Assembly: GCA_023213315.1 (NCBI GenBank)
Contig: JAKCPI010031751.1
Span: 62,001-126,000, forward strand
Direction: 5' to 3'
Length of the DNA stretch: 64,000 nt
Source of the DNA: Euborellia annulipes
Taxonomy: Eukaryota > Arthropoda > Insecta > Dermaptera > Anisolabididae
Shown here: positions 11,501 through 25,300 of the stretch, piece after piece
Position numbering within the stretch: the first letter of the stretch is position 1
How the letters are laid out: every line of letters begins with the position of its first letter
Notes under the pieces: model-generated
What the model was told of the DNA's origin: nothing
The model's database searches: none
What the model saw: the letters and a program-made list of their open reading frames with translations, nothing else
Translations under genes and position numbers: made by a program

Positions 11501-11936
11501 AAGATATGAGTAGGATGGCAGCCAGGAGAGAAATCGGACAAAAATTCAAACAATTTTTATCTAATTTTATTACGATTGCCGACGTTTCGGACGCAAATCG
11601 CGCCCTTCCTCAGGATAGTTAATGAAATACAGATGGACGTATTTTTTTAATTAAAATTTAATGCGAAAGGCGTCAATGAATGACAGTGAAATATATACAG
11701 TACAAAACAATGCATCTCACACCCGTGGATTATGTTTTTATATTGTTAATTAAAAAAATACGTCCATCTGTATTTCATTAACTATCGATTGTCCTGATGA
11801 AGGGCGCGATTTGCGTCCGAAACGTCGGCAATCTTAATAAAATTAGATAAAAATTGATTGAATTTTTGTTTGATTTCTCTCCTGGCTGCCATCCTACTCA
11901 TATCTTCTAATAGTTCAGCCATCATGCCAATCTTAT
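11501..11936. mobile_element. Palindromic hammerhead element with 11-bp target duplication
   Basis: It is bounded by TGTATATTCTC at 11490-11500 and 11937-11947. Inverted arms (GGATGGCAGCCAGGAGAG outward, TACGTCCATCTGTATTTC inward) surround a unique centre. The plus-strand hammerhead at 11787-11833 is complete: CUGAUGA, stem II GGGCGC/GCGUCC, GAAACGUC, stem I GAUUGUC/GGCAAUC. The right end has an extra unpaired 30-base tail, giving the asymmetry expected of a reverse-transcribed copy. Confidence 0.85.
11787..11833 (+). ncRNA. Hammerhead ribozyme motif, type I topology
   Basis: The conserved core is present: CUGAUGA (11794-11800), a 6-bp stem II with one G-U pair, GAAA (11819-11822), then C-G-U-C. 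Stem I forms 7 pairs (one G-U) between bases flanking the core and bases after the predicted cleavage site. Stem III is only the self-complementary ACGU, which could pair between two RNA copies. Predicted cleavage is after the C at 11826. Confidence 0.75.
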
Positions 11937-12442
11937 TGTATATTCTCATTTTGCCCTCAAAATTGTTTGAAGCACTTTACTCTTGAAGCCATTCTAATAT
12001 ATCGGCGGAAACTAAATATATCTCGAAACAAAAAATCTGGTGTGACCACACCTTAGGTAAAAAGCAAGTTGTGTGCTCTGCGACCAGTCACACCAGATTT
12101 ATTTAAAGAAAAAATATTGTTTGAAAATAGAGCTAAGACATGATTTGAATTTTATCAAATCGTATTTCGATAGCGTTGGGCATCTGGTCTTGAAAGCTGG
12201 GATAATGTGCCAAGAGCCTCCTCCCAAGGGATAAATGCATCAAACCCTTTCGAGTGCTAATTCAGCACTTCCTTGCTGCCTCTTCTCTAAGGGACCAATT
12301 TATTGCACACATTTTACTGTATTTAAAATTATTATTTTATAGTATATTTACATAAAAATTGTTGTTATGTAAAAATATACCTGGTATAGTAAATTTCAAA
12401 ATAAATATCAACAAATGATGAGTGAAACTACAACTAAATATG

Positions 12443-12787
12443 AAAAATCTGGTGTGGCTGGACGCACAGCACACAACTTTCTCTTCGCGAATTTTGAGAA
12501 AATCGTAAAAGTCTATTTGTAAAGTAAAGTACTGGTACTTTGGACTATTTTGTTCAAAAGCTTCGTGTCACATGCCAGGGGGATGCCTAACTTTAATATC
12601 AGCTCTCAGTCTTTTTTTCGTTCTTGAGATATTTTGTATATAGACAGGGAAAGCATTTTGCGGGACCCGCTTTTTGAACGCAGGGTCCATAAAAAAAAAA
12701 ACTCGACATCATCAAATTCTTGATATGAATTCAATACTTTCTCTCTATATATCTTAACATATAAGCTTAGCCTATAAGAGAAAGTAA
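12443..12787 (-). mobile_element. Helentron-like repeat with internal deletion
   Basis: It runs from the TCTGGTGTGGCTGGACGCAC terminal hairpin half to the 5' hairpin at 12735-12785. The second half of the 3' hairpin and the block after it are missing. Confidence 0.7.
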
Positions 12788-13844
12788 AATGTATTTATAT
12801 ATTGTAATATTTTATATAAAGAGGATCAGAAGAATGGCTATCATCAAATCTTATCAAAATTCGATGTCTAAATACACGTTTTGGGTTAAAGAAAGTGGGC
12901 CCAGCAAAATTATCTGTTTTTTTTTTTGTTTTTTTTTTCTTTTTTTTTCTTGAACTATACTGAATATTGAAAAATTTATTAAAATTCATAAATCACCTTT
13001 AGACCAGGGCTTTTTAAACTTTTTTCAATCACGTCCACATTTATGATTGTGAGTTTTTTCGCGTCCCCAAATAAATATAAAATAAATTTATTTTTAATTT
13101 ATTCTCTCTTAAATAAATTAGAGTCACCTCCTGTTGAGAGTTAATAAATTATTATTTTTATTATTATTATTATTATTATATTGTAATATTAATGGTTGTA
13201 GTAGCGCTCTCTATGGTAGGGAGGTGGGGGAGGGGCTATAGAATTGGTCCAAGGGCGCCAGAATTTGGGGGCAGCATAAATATATAAAAAAATATTTTTT
13301 TTTTTGTAGGGGGGCTCAAATTATAATCTTGGCCCGGGCGCAAGTTTTCCTTGGTGCGGCCCTGTATACAGCGTATACTCTATGCACTTATATTCCCCCG
13401 AAAAATTACTTTTTTAATTTTTGTTTTTTCGGTATTATAGGCTATTTAGTCTATACACAATACTTATATTAAATTACTATATATATTGGGATCCAGGCAT
13501 ATTTATTTATAAAATTTGGAATCCAAATAATCTGAATAATTCGAATTCAATCATCGATTGAAGACATTTTGTTTTTAGTTGCTAGAATTTCAACTAGAGG
13601 GTAGCATCAACTTATTTCTCTCACATCATCTGACACTGTGAGGGAAAATAAGGTTATATAAAAATAACTCTTCCTTTTTTAGCTCTATGTCTAGTAGAGG
13701 AAACTCTGGCCTCCTCTACCCCTCCTTCCCCCGTGAACAGAAAAAATTGTAATATCAATTATTTGTTAATGCTAATTTGAATCCAGAACTAAAACTAAAA
13801 ACAAAATCCTGGGATCGCTAGTGAGGAAAAGAATCATATTTTTA

Positions 13845-13893
13845 CTTTCTCTTACCCTATATATGAAATATATATAGAGAAAGTATTTTTTAA
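13845..13893 (+). repeat. Solo 5' hairpin of the Helentron-like family
   Basis: ACTTTCTCTTACCCTATATA followed by ATATATAGAGAAAGTA stands without the rest of the element. Similar solo ends occur near 18500, 20028 and 49360. Confidence 0.6.
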
Positions 13894-13984
13894 ATTAATT
13901 ATATAATTTATATATTATCCAGATTCATGGAGATTAATATAGAAATTGAAATTGTTTATTAATAATTATATACTATACAGTCCT

Positions 13985-14105
13985 TGGGCCATGGCTCAGT
14001 AGTAGAGTTTCTGCCCCTTGTGCTAGGGGTCAAGGGCCAGACTCATGCGACAAAAATTTATTTCATTTGAATTGACTACCAATCAATTGAAATAAATACT
14101 GTTCT
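13985..14105 (+). repeat. tRNA-derived SINE with Ala/Gly-like head
   Basis: GGGCCATGGCTCAGTAGTAG is a good A-box/D-arm, followed by an anticodon-arm-like stem and a degraded B box. The downstream body (CATTTGAATTGACTACCAATC) differs from the main SINE family. Confidence 0.5.
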
Positions 14106-15423
14106 CTCTATTATCATTTTATTTTCCATATGCATTGTTATTGTTAACCAAATTTGCCGCATACTTTTAGAATTATTGATTTTCACAAAGCTTTAGTCTT
14201 TTAAACTAGCCGCTAGGTCGTAGCAGAATACCTTTAAAAATTTTAAAATATAAAATATAATTTCAGGAAATGAGACAAAAATATTTCTTTTAAATAATAA
14301 ATCTCAAATGTGAAATCGAACTTGTAATATTGAGTTATTTTAAGGCAACGTGCTTTCATAAAAAGAAATTAATTAAAATACTTCAAATCGGCCAAACCCT
14401 ATAAGTACCCTCTAAATTCTAAATTAGAAAGGGATCCAACTAAATAATTTAGGAATGAATGATTATAAATTAAATAGCATTACATATAAGGGATTGGAAA
14501 ACAAAATCTAATTCATTGTAAAGTGCTGCCACCTTGCGGAATACTTGCCAATTAAATTTCCAAATACAATTACTTTTTTTTTTTTTATTAATAATATTTA
14601 TATCATTCGTTCATAGACGCCGGAACTGAGGGGGGGGCAAGGGTTCATTGCCCCCCCTCTGGCATCCTATAGGAGGGGGCAGTAAAGGAAATTAAGATTA
14701 TTTATTTCCTTCATATAGTAAGCTTATATAACAAATCTATTAGGGCTATAATATAGTTTTATATTATAGAATTACAAAAAAATTTTTTTAAACAAAAAAC
14801 CTACTATATAGTCTAAAAAAGCAAATTTTAAAAAATTTACAAGTCATTCTATTAAAAATTTTTTTAGACTATGCGTATGTTCCTTTATCCTTCCGCGATT
14901 GGAACAATCTTTCTATTATTTTTTTCCAAACATATTCTCACCTCAACAAGCATCTTTTTTAATCTCCTCTCTGAGTTTGTTCACCATCTTAATCCTATTC
15001 TTTTTGGTTGAACCTTATGCAACCAGTTAGTTTCCAAAAAAATATTTTTTTTTCTTGTTCTATTTCTTCTTAAAAATCTCATTAGCCCCTGGAAAAGATT
15101 AATCCAACTCTGTAAATTCCCTCCTGACCGTTTCTTTCTTTTAAAGTTTGTAATTTAATTTACAAGTTCAACTGCGTGAAAATATTCGGCATCAGAGTGA
15201 AGAGAAAAAGAACGATAGGTGAAATTTTAAATTCACTTTTTTTTTTTTTAATTTAGATAGCCTGTCATAAAAAATTTGCTTCCTTAAAGAAATATTTCTA
15301 ATTAAAAGCCAATAGCAAAATATGAAATTAACTTAATTAGTTAATACTTGACTGTTTGTAACGTCAATAAGCTCGACACTGATGTAAGATATACAATCTC
15401 TAATCATTCTCCCCTACACCTTC

Positions 15424-15892
15424 CAGTGGCGTAGCTAGGCGTGGGCAAAGTGAGCCCTCGCCCACGATCTCGGACTTAAAGGGGCCTTCTTAAATGCGAT
15501 ATCATCAGACTTAAAATTCCCGTCTATTTTTAAATTCAATAAAAACCTAAAAAATATTGCCCACACTCGTTACAAACTGGCAACATCACTTAGCTTTGCA
15601 AAACTAATAAAAAAAAAAACTTGCTGAAAATTTATCCTTTTTCTTTCATAAAAAAATATTATTAAAAACTACTTAAGAAACAATATGAAGCAGGACCGAC
15701 TGTCTGGTTTAGCAAAACTCTGAATCGAAGCAGATTTAGTTGCAAAAATTAATTAGAAATCCTTACTAGAGGACTTCAGTAAATCATGTTTGGTAAGATA
15801 GATTTATTGGGTAGATCTTGGGAACAAAAGAAAAGGGCCTCTCTCTGCGACTTCGCCCACGTATATACCAATTAATCCACGCTACGCCACTG
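15424..15892. mobile_element. hAT-type element
   Basis: The terminal inverted repeats are CAGTGGCGTAGCTAGGCGTG / CACGCTACGCCACTG. The 8-base flanks match at six positions (ACACCTTC and CCTCCTTC), a decayed target duplication. Non-coding interior. Confidence 0.65.
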
Positions 15893-16389
15893 CCTCCTTC
15901 CTCCCCAAAAAATATATAATACTGAGTGAAAGCAAAATAATTAATTAGGTTCGGTTTAAAATACAGTATTTCTCAACTCTTTTTATTGCTACTCGTATCT
16001 AAAGGCCGATAAATAAATAAATAATAATAAATACATACTTACATTAAAAAAAAAAATTTCAAGTTTTAATAACAAATATACATATATTTTATTTTTAAAT
16101 AACCGATACATTATTAGATTAAAAAATAGGAAGAAACCTTTTTCAAACTTTGATTGATGTATTGAAAAATAATTTTCTCAATCTTTATTAGGCAATTCTA
16201 TTAATATTTTTAACTAGACTTTTTTTTTTTTTTAAATAAATAAAAACAGAAATTGAAAATATCACAAATTGCCCATAAAATAAATCACTTATAAAAAAGA
16301 ACACATTGATGAAAAAATTTAGAAAAAATTTTTTTTTTTTAAATGGCACCAAAGGATTAAGGGATATAATTAATTTCATTTAATAAAAT

Positions 16390-19300
16390 TTATTCTTTAG
16401 TTTCTTTAGTTTTTCCATTTATTTTAAGCCATGCTTCGATTTCTGGACCTACACGTTCCCGCCAAATTCTTTCCTCTTCAAGATTAGGCTCGGAAGATTT
16501 GACCAGATTTTCAACTGTTTTGTCGCCATTTGTAAGTTTTTCGTTTAAAATCTGAAAAATTTCGCTATTTTGGAAGTGTTATTCTTAAAAATAAAGGGTC
16601 GGACTAAGCCGAGCGTACAACTTTGCCCACCCACTCAAGAAAAAAATATTGCACTCCCTCCCATATAGAGGCCGCCTAATGTTCCGATGTTTTACATATT
16701 ATATATCATTTTACTCGGGAAAAAGTCTAGTTTCTGAATATATAAAAAAATTATAGATTATGTAAGAAAAAAAATATTAGCCCCCCCCCCCTAATGGTCC
16801 AATGTTTACCAAAAGCGTTTCAGTTCTTGGCCTCTACCCCTAGTTTATGTGTGCAAAATTTCAAAACAACAAATAAATAAAAAAATTGAACAAATAGTTT
16901 TTGAATTTTCGTTGACGAAAAAAAAAACCACAGACATACACACAGACACACCCACACACAGGCATCATTCCAAAAAGTACTTAAATGGATTCTGGGGACC
17001 TCAAAACGCATTTTGGCAGCTTCAGTTCAATTTAGATTTTTTTACGATAGGCCTACTTTACCACCCAACCTACTGTTAGTGGGCAAAGTTAAAAATTATT
17101 TTAATTCAAGTATTAAGTTCCCACTCAGAGAAGAAAAGACAAATTTTTTTTTTTTACCTTTTTGAAATCTTCATCTTTATTCAAATTTTCAATTGATGTT
17201 TTTAAGATAAGGGTAAATAAGTCGGGTTTATCTTTCATTCTGCAAAAATTCAAATTAATTTTTAACAAATTCTTACCATTCGAAGCTTTAAAATATTTAA
17301 TATATTCATTTAAAAAAAATAAAATAAAACATACTTCTCCGCTAGTGTATCCCAATTCGAGGCAAATAGCCGTTGCAGAGCTAGAGATCCAGATGGGTTA
17401 CCACTGATCGCATTGGCAACCATCCGAGCATCCCTCTCACTGAATCCTGCTCGTTCTCCTTCCAAGAAAACGGATCTTACCAATCTACAAATCAATTCAA
17501 ATTTTTTAAAATCAAATCACTATTTTAATGGTTATTATTTCTTTTAGTCATTTTAAGCTATAAAGACATCAAAAATTTAACAATATAAAGTGATACATTC
17601 TTTTTGGCTGTTTTATTTAGAAATTGAGGTGACTGGAATGCAGGCAGCCAAAAAGGAAATAAAAGCAAGCCTCTTTTTGTTTTTATTCGCGGGGTTGTCA
17701 AATAAAAATAAATAAAATAAAATAGTCTTTTTTTTATCTCCTCCCTTCATTAAGCTCAGGGGCCCACATCTTGTGGGTACGTGGATGGCGACCACGAGCT
17801 GCCCTAGCTGGGACTGACAGTAATTCTGTTCTTTGCATGCCAGTCTCATCCCTTCTATATTTTCAACAGGCGTCAGACCGTGCGACTGGCCGGCCTGTTT
17901 TATCCCTTCCCGGTCGCAAAAACCCATGAAACGCCGACACCGCACCGCGGGATTAAGGCAAAGAAAGAAGAAGATCTCCTCCCTTCATTCCATACACCTA
18001 AACTTAATTATATTTTAATTTATATTAATAATAAGTTGTTAATTAAATATTAACACTCACAGTTTTGTTAGATATATAAAAAGTTGATATAAATACATTT
18101 TCACTGAGGATCCGGATCCAGATCCTTTGACTTTTAAAATTAACAATTTCTCTAGGGATGAAATATTTAAAAATTTAAGAAAGCCGGACTTTAATTTGTA
18201 ATTTTTGGCCAGAGGTTTAGACCCTGAGCTACAAAAATTTGTTTAAATTACTTCATTGGCTACTATTTAATTTACTAAATGAAGAGAGCCTTCCTTGGTA
18301 AAAAAATGGTTTATCTCCATTTTGTATTCTTTAAAATCTATTTATTTGAGTAGACAAGGACATCGCCTTTCTCTTCTAAACCCTCCCTCTCCAAAAAAGT
18401 TTTGCTGATTTTCCCTATTGCCGATTATCAAATTCTTTTCGCATATTCCTTCCTATTCGATATGTTCCTTTATGAAAATAAAATATAATATAAAATTTTT
18501 ACTTTCTCTTACCCTATATTTTATTAATGGGTTAAACATGATTGAATAGATTCCTGAAAGAGCTTGGTACTACATTTCAATAGCTCATATGTATATTTGA
18601 GAACTACTATTACATTTTATCAAAACCCTCATCTAAATATCCAATTATAAAATACGTAAAGTGTAGATTGAAAATAATAAAAAAAAAAGTAATCTCAGTG
18701 AATTTTCTTTAATTTTATAGCTCTAATGGTCGTTAAATTTCACCAATATCTTATCTCTTTCTTTTATGGATAGCACTTACTTAAAAAGAAGTTTTGAGTC
18801 CCCTGTGCAGGCAGCCATTCGTGATAGAAGTAGAGAACGATCTGATTGAGATCGCTTGCTTGAAAAATGCGTTAATTTTTGCCAGGCAACTTCCCATTGA
18901 TCATTGAATCCATAATGAAACATCACGCAGTAATGGTTGGGGTCTGGCCTGAAGTAATGATTAAAATATTATAAAGTAAAGTAAATATTCAAAAATAAAG
19001 TTAAAAAAATCTGGTGTGACTGGCGCACAGCAAACAACTTTCTCTTACCTTCGGTAATCGAAAGTTGTGTTCTGTGCTTGTCACACCAGATCTTTTGTGT
19101 CGACATGTATTTAGTTTCCGACAGTAGGGTACAATTGAATTTTTTTTTTTTTAAACATTCACACTTTTTTCTCATTCACACTCACATTCACACACACATT
19201 CATACAGTCTTTTCGGCAACTTAGGCCATATAAGACTTTGACGATAACCGTTGTAGAGAATATATCTATTGTGGGGTCAGGCATTTCTATTTAAGCCATC

Positions 19301-22300
19301 TGGTATCCAAATGGCTTAAATAAAATCATCGGACTGCCTGGGTCCGAACCCGCGACGTTTGGTATAGGAGGTAGGCGCGCTACTTACTACGCCAAACCCG
19401 GGGGCTACAATTGAATTCAAGATGTAAAATTTATAAGTATGGCAAAATATTTATATGTTGTTACCATGGCAACCATTTCTCCTATCTTTTCTATGGAGTA
19501 CAAGAGTAAAGTGGTCTTCAGAAGATTTCAATCACAAAATGAGAATATACATTTTATTGAAGATCTAAAAAATAATTGATTTTTGAATTTTAAAAAAATC
19601 GTTGGAGAAATTTAGAGAAAATCGAAAAAAACTGAAAAAGTGCATCAGTAAAGTACTAGTACTCTTTGGCCGATTTTGTTCAAAAGCTTCGTGTCACGTC
19701 TCAGGGCGGTGCCTAACTTAAATATAAAATTTCAACCTCCTAGCTCTTTTCGTTCTTGAGATATTTTGTTCACAGACAGACACACACGACAGACAGACAG
19801 ACAGACCATGTCGCGAAAACCACTTTTTTGGATTCAGGGGACCTCAAAACGTGAAGATCCATCAAAATCTCGACATCCAATTTTTGACATGAATCCAATA
19901 CTTTCTCTCTATATATATATTACATATATACATAGGTAAGAGAAAGTAAAAATAATGATCTTTGTTCATCTTATATTAACACATTCAATTGAATTCTTAT
20001 CTTAAGGCATTTTTATCACTGCTCTGTTTTACTTTCTCTTACCCTATATATGAAATATATAGAGAGAAAGTATTTTTAGCTTACTAACTAGTTATTATCA
20101 TTTGGAGGTAAATAAAATTTATATACCATGGCGCGTCATCACTTTGTTGCCAAATCTTCCATGCTGCTTCCCCTTCTAACAAACATGATGAATGTCCCAT
20201 CTCACAGAGAGCTCGTTTTGTTTCAGCTAACAAAATTTTATTCTCTTCAAGTTGTTCGGTTGAGAGAGAAAGTGTATTATTTAATTCGTTGATTATATCA
20301 ACAATCATCAACTGTAAGGAAATACATAATATATACGGTATTTTGTTTATAGTAAGAAGTGTGTGAATTTAATTGAATTTTCAAAAGGGATCCGAGCTCT
20401 GAATTCTTTTTTTTTTTTTTTTTTCAAATTAACTAAACCATATTATTATCTTTGTAGAGATCTAATTAATAACAACTTACCTCAATGCCGGTGCTGTAAT
20501 TGGTGCCTGATAAGATTCGAATGACATGTTCTTGGATAGTTAAGAAAACATGCCATACTGCTGGTGATTTTTCCCGGTTTGAAAGTAATTTTGTTAAATT
20601 CAATGGAATTGTAAAACTCAACTCGCCACCAAGAGCTAAATTCCAGGCATCGTGCAGTAATTTAGCTCGAGTTAAACAGGGAATTTCTTCACGTTTTTCT
20701 GAGCCTAAGTATTCGATGAGAAGTTCCCAATTTGCCTGATCATAATTGACCATGAACATTCCTAAAAAAAAGATTTAAAAAAATGTTTTAAAACTTTTTG
20801 TTAGTATTATTGACTTTTTTTATTAAACAAATGACCCAAACCAATTCTGTTGTAGGCTTATATTAAAATTTTTCATTTTTGTATTTAATTGTTTAATCAC
20901 ACCTCAATTACTATAATTTCCTTTATTTTAAGTTATACAAATATATCAATTCAAGTATTTTTCATTTTTATTAAAATACATTTTTTTTAATATTCATATA
21001 TTCATATTCACTTGTGTTTACTATTTATATCCTTTAATATCTTTAGTACTTACCAATTTCATCGGGATTAACTATGATGAAATCTTTGGATTCTGGGAGA
21101 TTTTGAATTTGTGTATCGTTCGTGCTCAGCCAAGCAACGGGATGGATCGTAGCAGGGTCGAGATGAGACGGAGTTAGATACATGATAGGAATCCACCATA
21201 AAGGTCTTCCAGATCCAGAAGCTGCGCTATGTGGCCGCTCCCTCAGGAACATATGCTGAACCAAATTCAAATAAATTTAATTATGTAAATTAAAAATGTA
21301 TAATTTGGAAATAGAAAGATTACGAAAGTAAATTTTTTTACAAGAATCAAAGAATCTATCTTAAACTCAATAACTAAAAACTAAAAATTTATCTCCATTT
21401 ACCTGAGTAACTTCTGCAGATTTCGCTTCATAGTTCCGCGTAATAGTCACAACTGGAAACCTATCATAGATAATCCATGCTTGAGCAATATCCCAAACTC
21501 GAATTTCCGAATCAAGAGTTTTATCATTCCATGCTTGTTCGGTTAATGTGTTCCATAGTTCTGGTTCTGTATAAGTGCCAAAGCGTCTAAAAAAATTAAG
21601 ATAATTAATTAGCACAATACCAAAAAATAGAGGGAAAGGGGGGCTTTTTTTTTTTAATTAAATAAAAATAACGCTTACTTTTCTTGTATCATTTTACGGA
21701 GAGCAGCTTGGAAAGTTGAACCAGTCAATGTGTAATTGAGCATTCGGAAAAGGAAAATAGCTGTGAAAAAAATACTTAAATTTATTATGACTGATAGGAT
21801 TGAAAAAGTCTAATTAATAATTAATATAGCCTACTATTTTCGGTACCAATATGAAATTGCGCGAGGTCTTATTTATTATTAGTTGAAAGTAGAGTGGATT
21901 ATTTAAAAAAAATTGAATAAATTCGAAATTTCAAAATGGATGTTTTACTAAGTCAAAATTATTTGAATCTTCTAATTGACAATAATTAGTTGAAAATAAA
22001 ATAGTAAACTTACTCTTACGTACAATTCCATCATCAGAGGTTCGATGATTTGGTTGAGGCTTGCTGTATTTATAATACAAAGAATAATCAATTGATGATT
22101 TCCAATTTTTAGCATGCTTTAATTCCAGCTATAATAAGAAACATTATTATAAAAATATCAATAAAAAATTAAATATTAAGGCGGAATTTTCCAGATTAGT
22201 ATTCTTGGAAAAATTAAATTGATTAGGCCTACATACAGTACCTGAAGCATATGCGTTGTTGTTAAGAAATCAGCCAAGGCTTTACCGATTCTCGCATCTC

Positions 22301-25300
22301 GCCAGGATGCAGGAGTGATAAGGTGCCTAAGCCATTGGTTTTCAATTTCAGATGTAAGCAACCATGGACCCCAATGGGCATGGGCATTTCTTTCTTCGGT
22401 AGCTACAAGATCTCCTTCGCTAAAAACAATTTATTTCAATTTAACGATGAAAAACAAACCATCATTGACAATTGTGAGAGTCTCGAGATCAGAGTAATTT
22501 TAATTTAAAATACATGTATATAATTAATTTTTTGTTACTTTATAGAACAGGTTAAAATGAAAATTTTATATTCTTTTATTAGAGAGAGAATTTGAAACCC
22601 GAATGGGAAACGTTATTTTTAATGAGAATTTGAGTTTGGTTTATTGATAAACTTACGCGAAAATAACGAGGCCCCAATGGTCGGCTGGTAAATATGGAGG
22701 AAAATAAGGAAGAACGACCAAGTCGAGTTTTGGAAGTGGAAAGTCGCATTGAAGTTCCACTTGAAGAAGTTCTATTACTCGTCGAGCATCACTGAGTTCA
22801 CTTGTTAGCTGAGACAAGAAAGCCTTTTGCCCGTGTATTCGAACTTTAACCCCACCTGAGGAGAAAAAAATATTTTTGGATCTTTCAGATTCGAATAATT
22901 TCAAAAAAATATTAAATTTTGTTTACCTGATTGATTAGGAACTTCAACCTCCGGAAGGTGTTCCAAATCAGAAACAACAATTCCTAATGAAAACGGAGAC
23001 ATTGGAGGTGAAGGCTCGAAATGATCCCAAATCAAACCGGGGTCAGTTGTACTGAAATAATCACATTTTTAATATTATTGTCAGATCTAATACAGTTCTT
23101 TAAAATTGGTGTTAAATTTTTCTTTAATTGACATTAGATAGATTGTAAATTTATTGAAAATTTTTTTCTTAATTTATACATACCTAATCTGGTATTATTA
23201 GGTTGTTAATTATTTTTATAATAGAAGAATCTAGAAAATGAACTACGTCTAATTAAAATAGAACTTAAGTAAAGATTCTAAATACAATCAAGATTGATAT
23301 GTATTTTTTTAAAGAATAGATATCAAGAATAAAGCAAAACCTTTCTTCGGAGAGACGCAGAGGAGTACTAGCCATGACATTCATGTCTTTTGGCCTGGCA
23401 ACACTCAATTCAATAGTTGCTTTAAACCCCGGTTCATCCCAGCAAGGGAAGACGTGGCGAGCAAGTGCAGGTTTCAACTGGGTGGCAACGAACCATCTGT
23501 AATCCAAAATAAAAGAGAGCATAACCAATAGTTAATAGATTAATTAATGTTTTTTTTTATGTGAAATATCTAATGGCTCCTTAGGCCCATTTTGTGACTA
23601 GTTGACTTTCTCCGAATCGACGCACTCTCGACCATTACTCACAGCAAAATATTTAAAATTACGCCATAGGTATGTGCTTAACTAGGGGGGGGGGGTGTCT
23701 GCCCCCTCCCCTCACCAGAAGGCTTGGGGTCCCCCTACAGAAATTTCCTTTGTCCAAAATTTTATGTCACTTTTCAATTATTTTTGCTTTATAATATTAA
23801 AGTTGTGAGATTTTGGTATTTTAGGGATTAACCAATTTCAAGGATCACCTGTCAGCTGTACCTGTAGGCGACTTTGTTTTTTCGAGTGATCTCGTTGAAA
23901 AAAAAGCCATTTTCTTTTCCAACTTGATAACTTTCTAGCATACACAATCCCTTTTCATAAGAAATTATGCTTAATTTACGTACTGAGAAGGATAAATTTA
24001 AAATTTCCGGGAGAGAAACTCTCGTACCGCCACTTGAGCTGGGGAGGTATATACTTCATACCCCAGGCCGAATTCCCTAACTACGCCCATGCCGATAACT
24101 CAATTTCTTTTAGAATGTTGAAGGAAGAGAGGATGTCAGCCAAAAAGGAGCCTCTATCGAATAAAAATCTCCACTAAGAATTTCTTTTTAACCTTTGTTT
24201 AATAAATATCATACACCTACCTAATTTCCTTCGTTTCTGAATGTTTATAGCTGTTTCGAAACAATCCTTCAGTTTTATTGCCGTGAACCAATCCACTAAA
24301 CTGGATATTTAGGGAATATGATCCACCTTTACGAAGTTTTTCCCCGACTGTAATGGATAAAGTATCAGTGGCGGAATCTCGTGATACTTGAGTCACCTGC
24401 ACTGGTGTTTGTCCTTCTATCAGTCTAAAAAAAAAAATAATAATAGTTTTAATAATTAAAAATATTTTAATAAATTCACTATTTTATGTTTAGTCTAATA
24501 ATTACTTACGGAACAGATTGAATTTTAAGAGCCGCACTTTTTGGATCACTACTTACTCCACCTCCTAACCAGAGAACTTGAATATCCGATTCGTTTAACT
24601 AAAAATTCAAATTCATTTTAGTAAATAAATATTTAGGTTATTTACATGCTTAGAGGGTGGTGAGTGTAATAAATTATCAGTGGCGGTCGGGAGTCGGTTT
24701 AAAATTTTTTCTAAATTTCAAAAGTAAATTTAATATGTATATTTGATTAAATTTAATGAATTATATACCAATCGAGAAGAGAATGAAATGCTCTCCAATT
24801 CTTATTCTATGAAGTTTCGTTAAATTAATTACCAAAATAATATTTATTTTCAATTAATATTTAAAAAAAAAAAATTATTTTCCTAATGCTCTTAAAAAGA
24901 ATATTTTTTTTTCGAATTTTATCAATTCTTGTGGAAACTATTTTACAATGAGTCAGTTATTTGTAGCATTTATTTTAATGACTGAAAATGTGAAGAAGTT
25001 ACGAAAAGTGGGCGTAGAATAAAAAATTGTTTTGAATTACATTTACTTATACTAACTTTTGTTCTCTCAATATTATAGCAATGAATACTGTAACTCTTGT
25101 TTTGAAGGTGTTAAATTATGCATACCGACGTTCTAATTAGTAAAGTGCCTAACTCATTTTTGTTTATTTTTCAGGAGCAAAAAACACTTCATTGTCATTG
25201 TTAAAGTCACTGTTAAACACTTTTCGTGCAGCAACTTTTCGAACTGAAAAATTTGAAATACGCTCTAAACCAGTTCAGGACATAAGGAGAATGATATTTT

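Larger units (their letters stand above)
11266..12101 (+). mobile_element. Helentron-like repeat split by a hammerhead palindrome
   Basis: The 5' hairpin (CTCTTACC...TAGAGAAAGTATTGG) starts at 11266 and the copy ends with CAGTCACACCAGATTT at about 12100. It lacks the microsatellite region. An independent insertion occupies 11501-11936. Confidence 0.8.

Noticed and set aside
17613..17945. 110-codon minus-strand frame with Cys and Arg residues
   Set aside because: It coincides with a retroinserted LINE-type fragment flanked by a 16-bp duplication in an intron.
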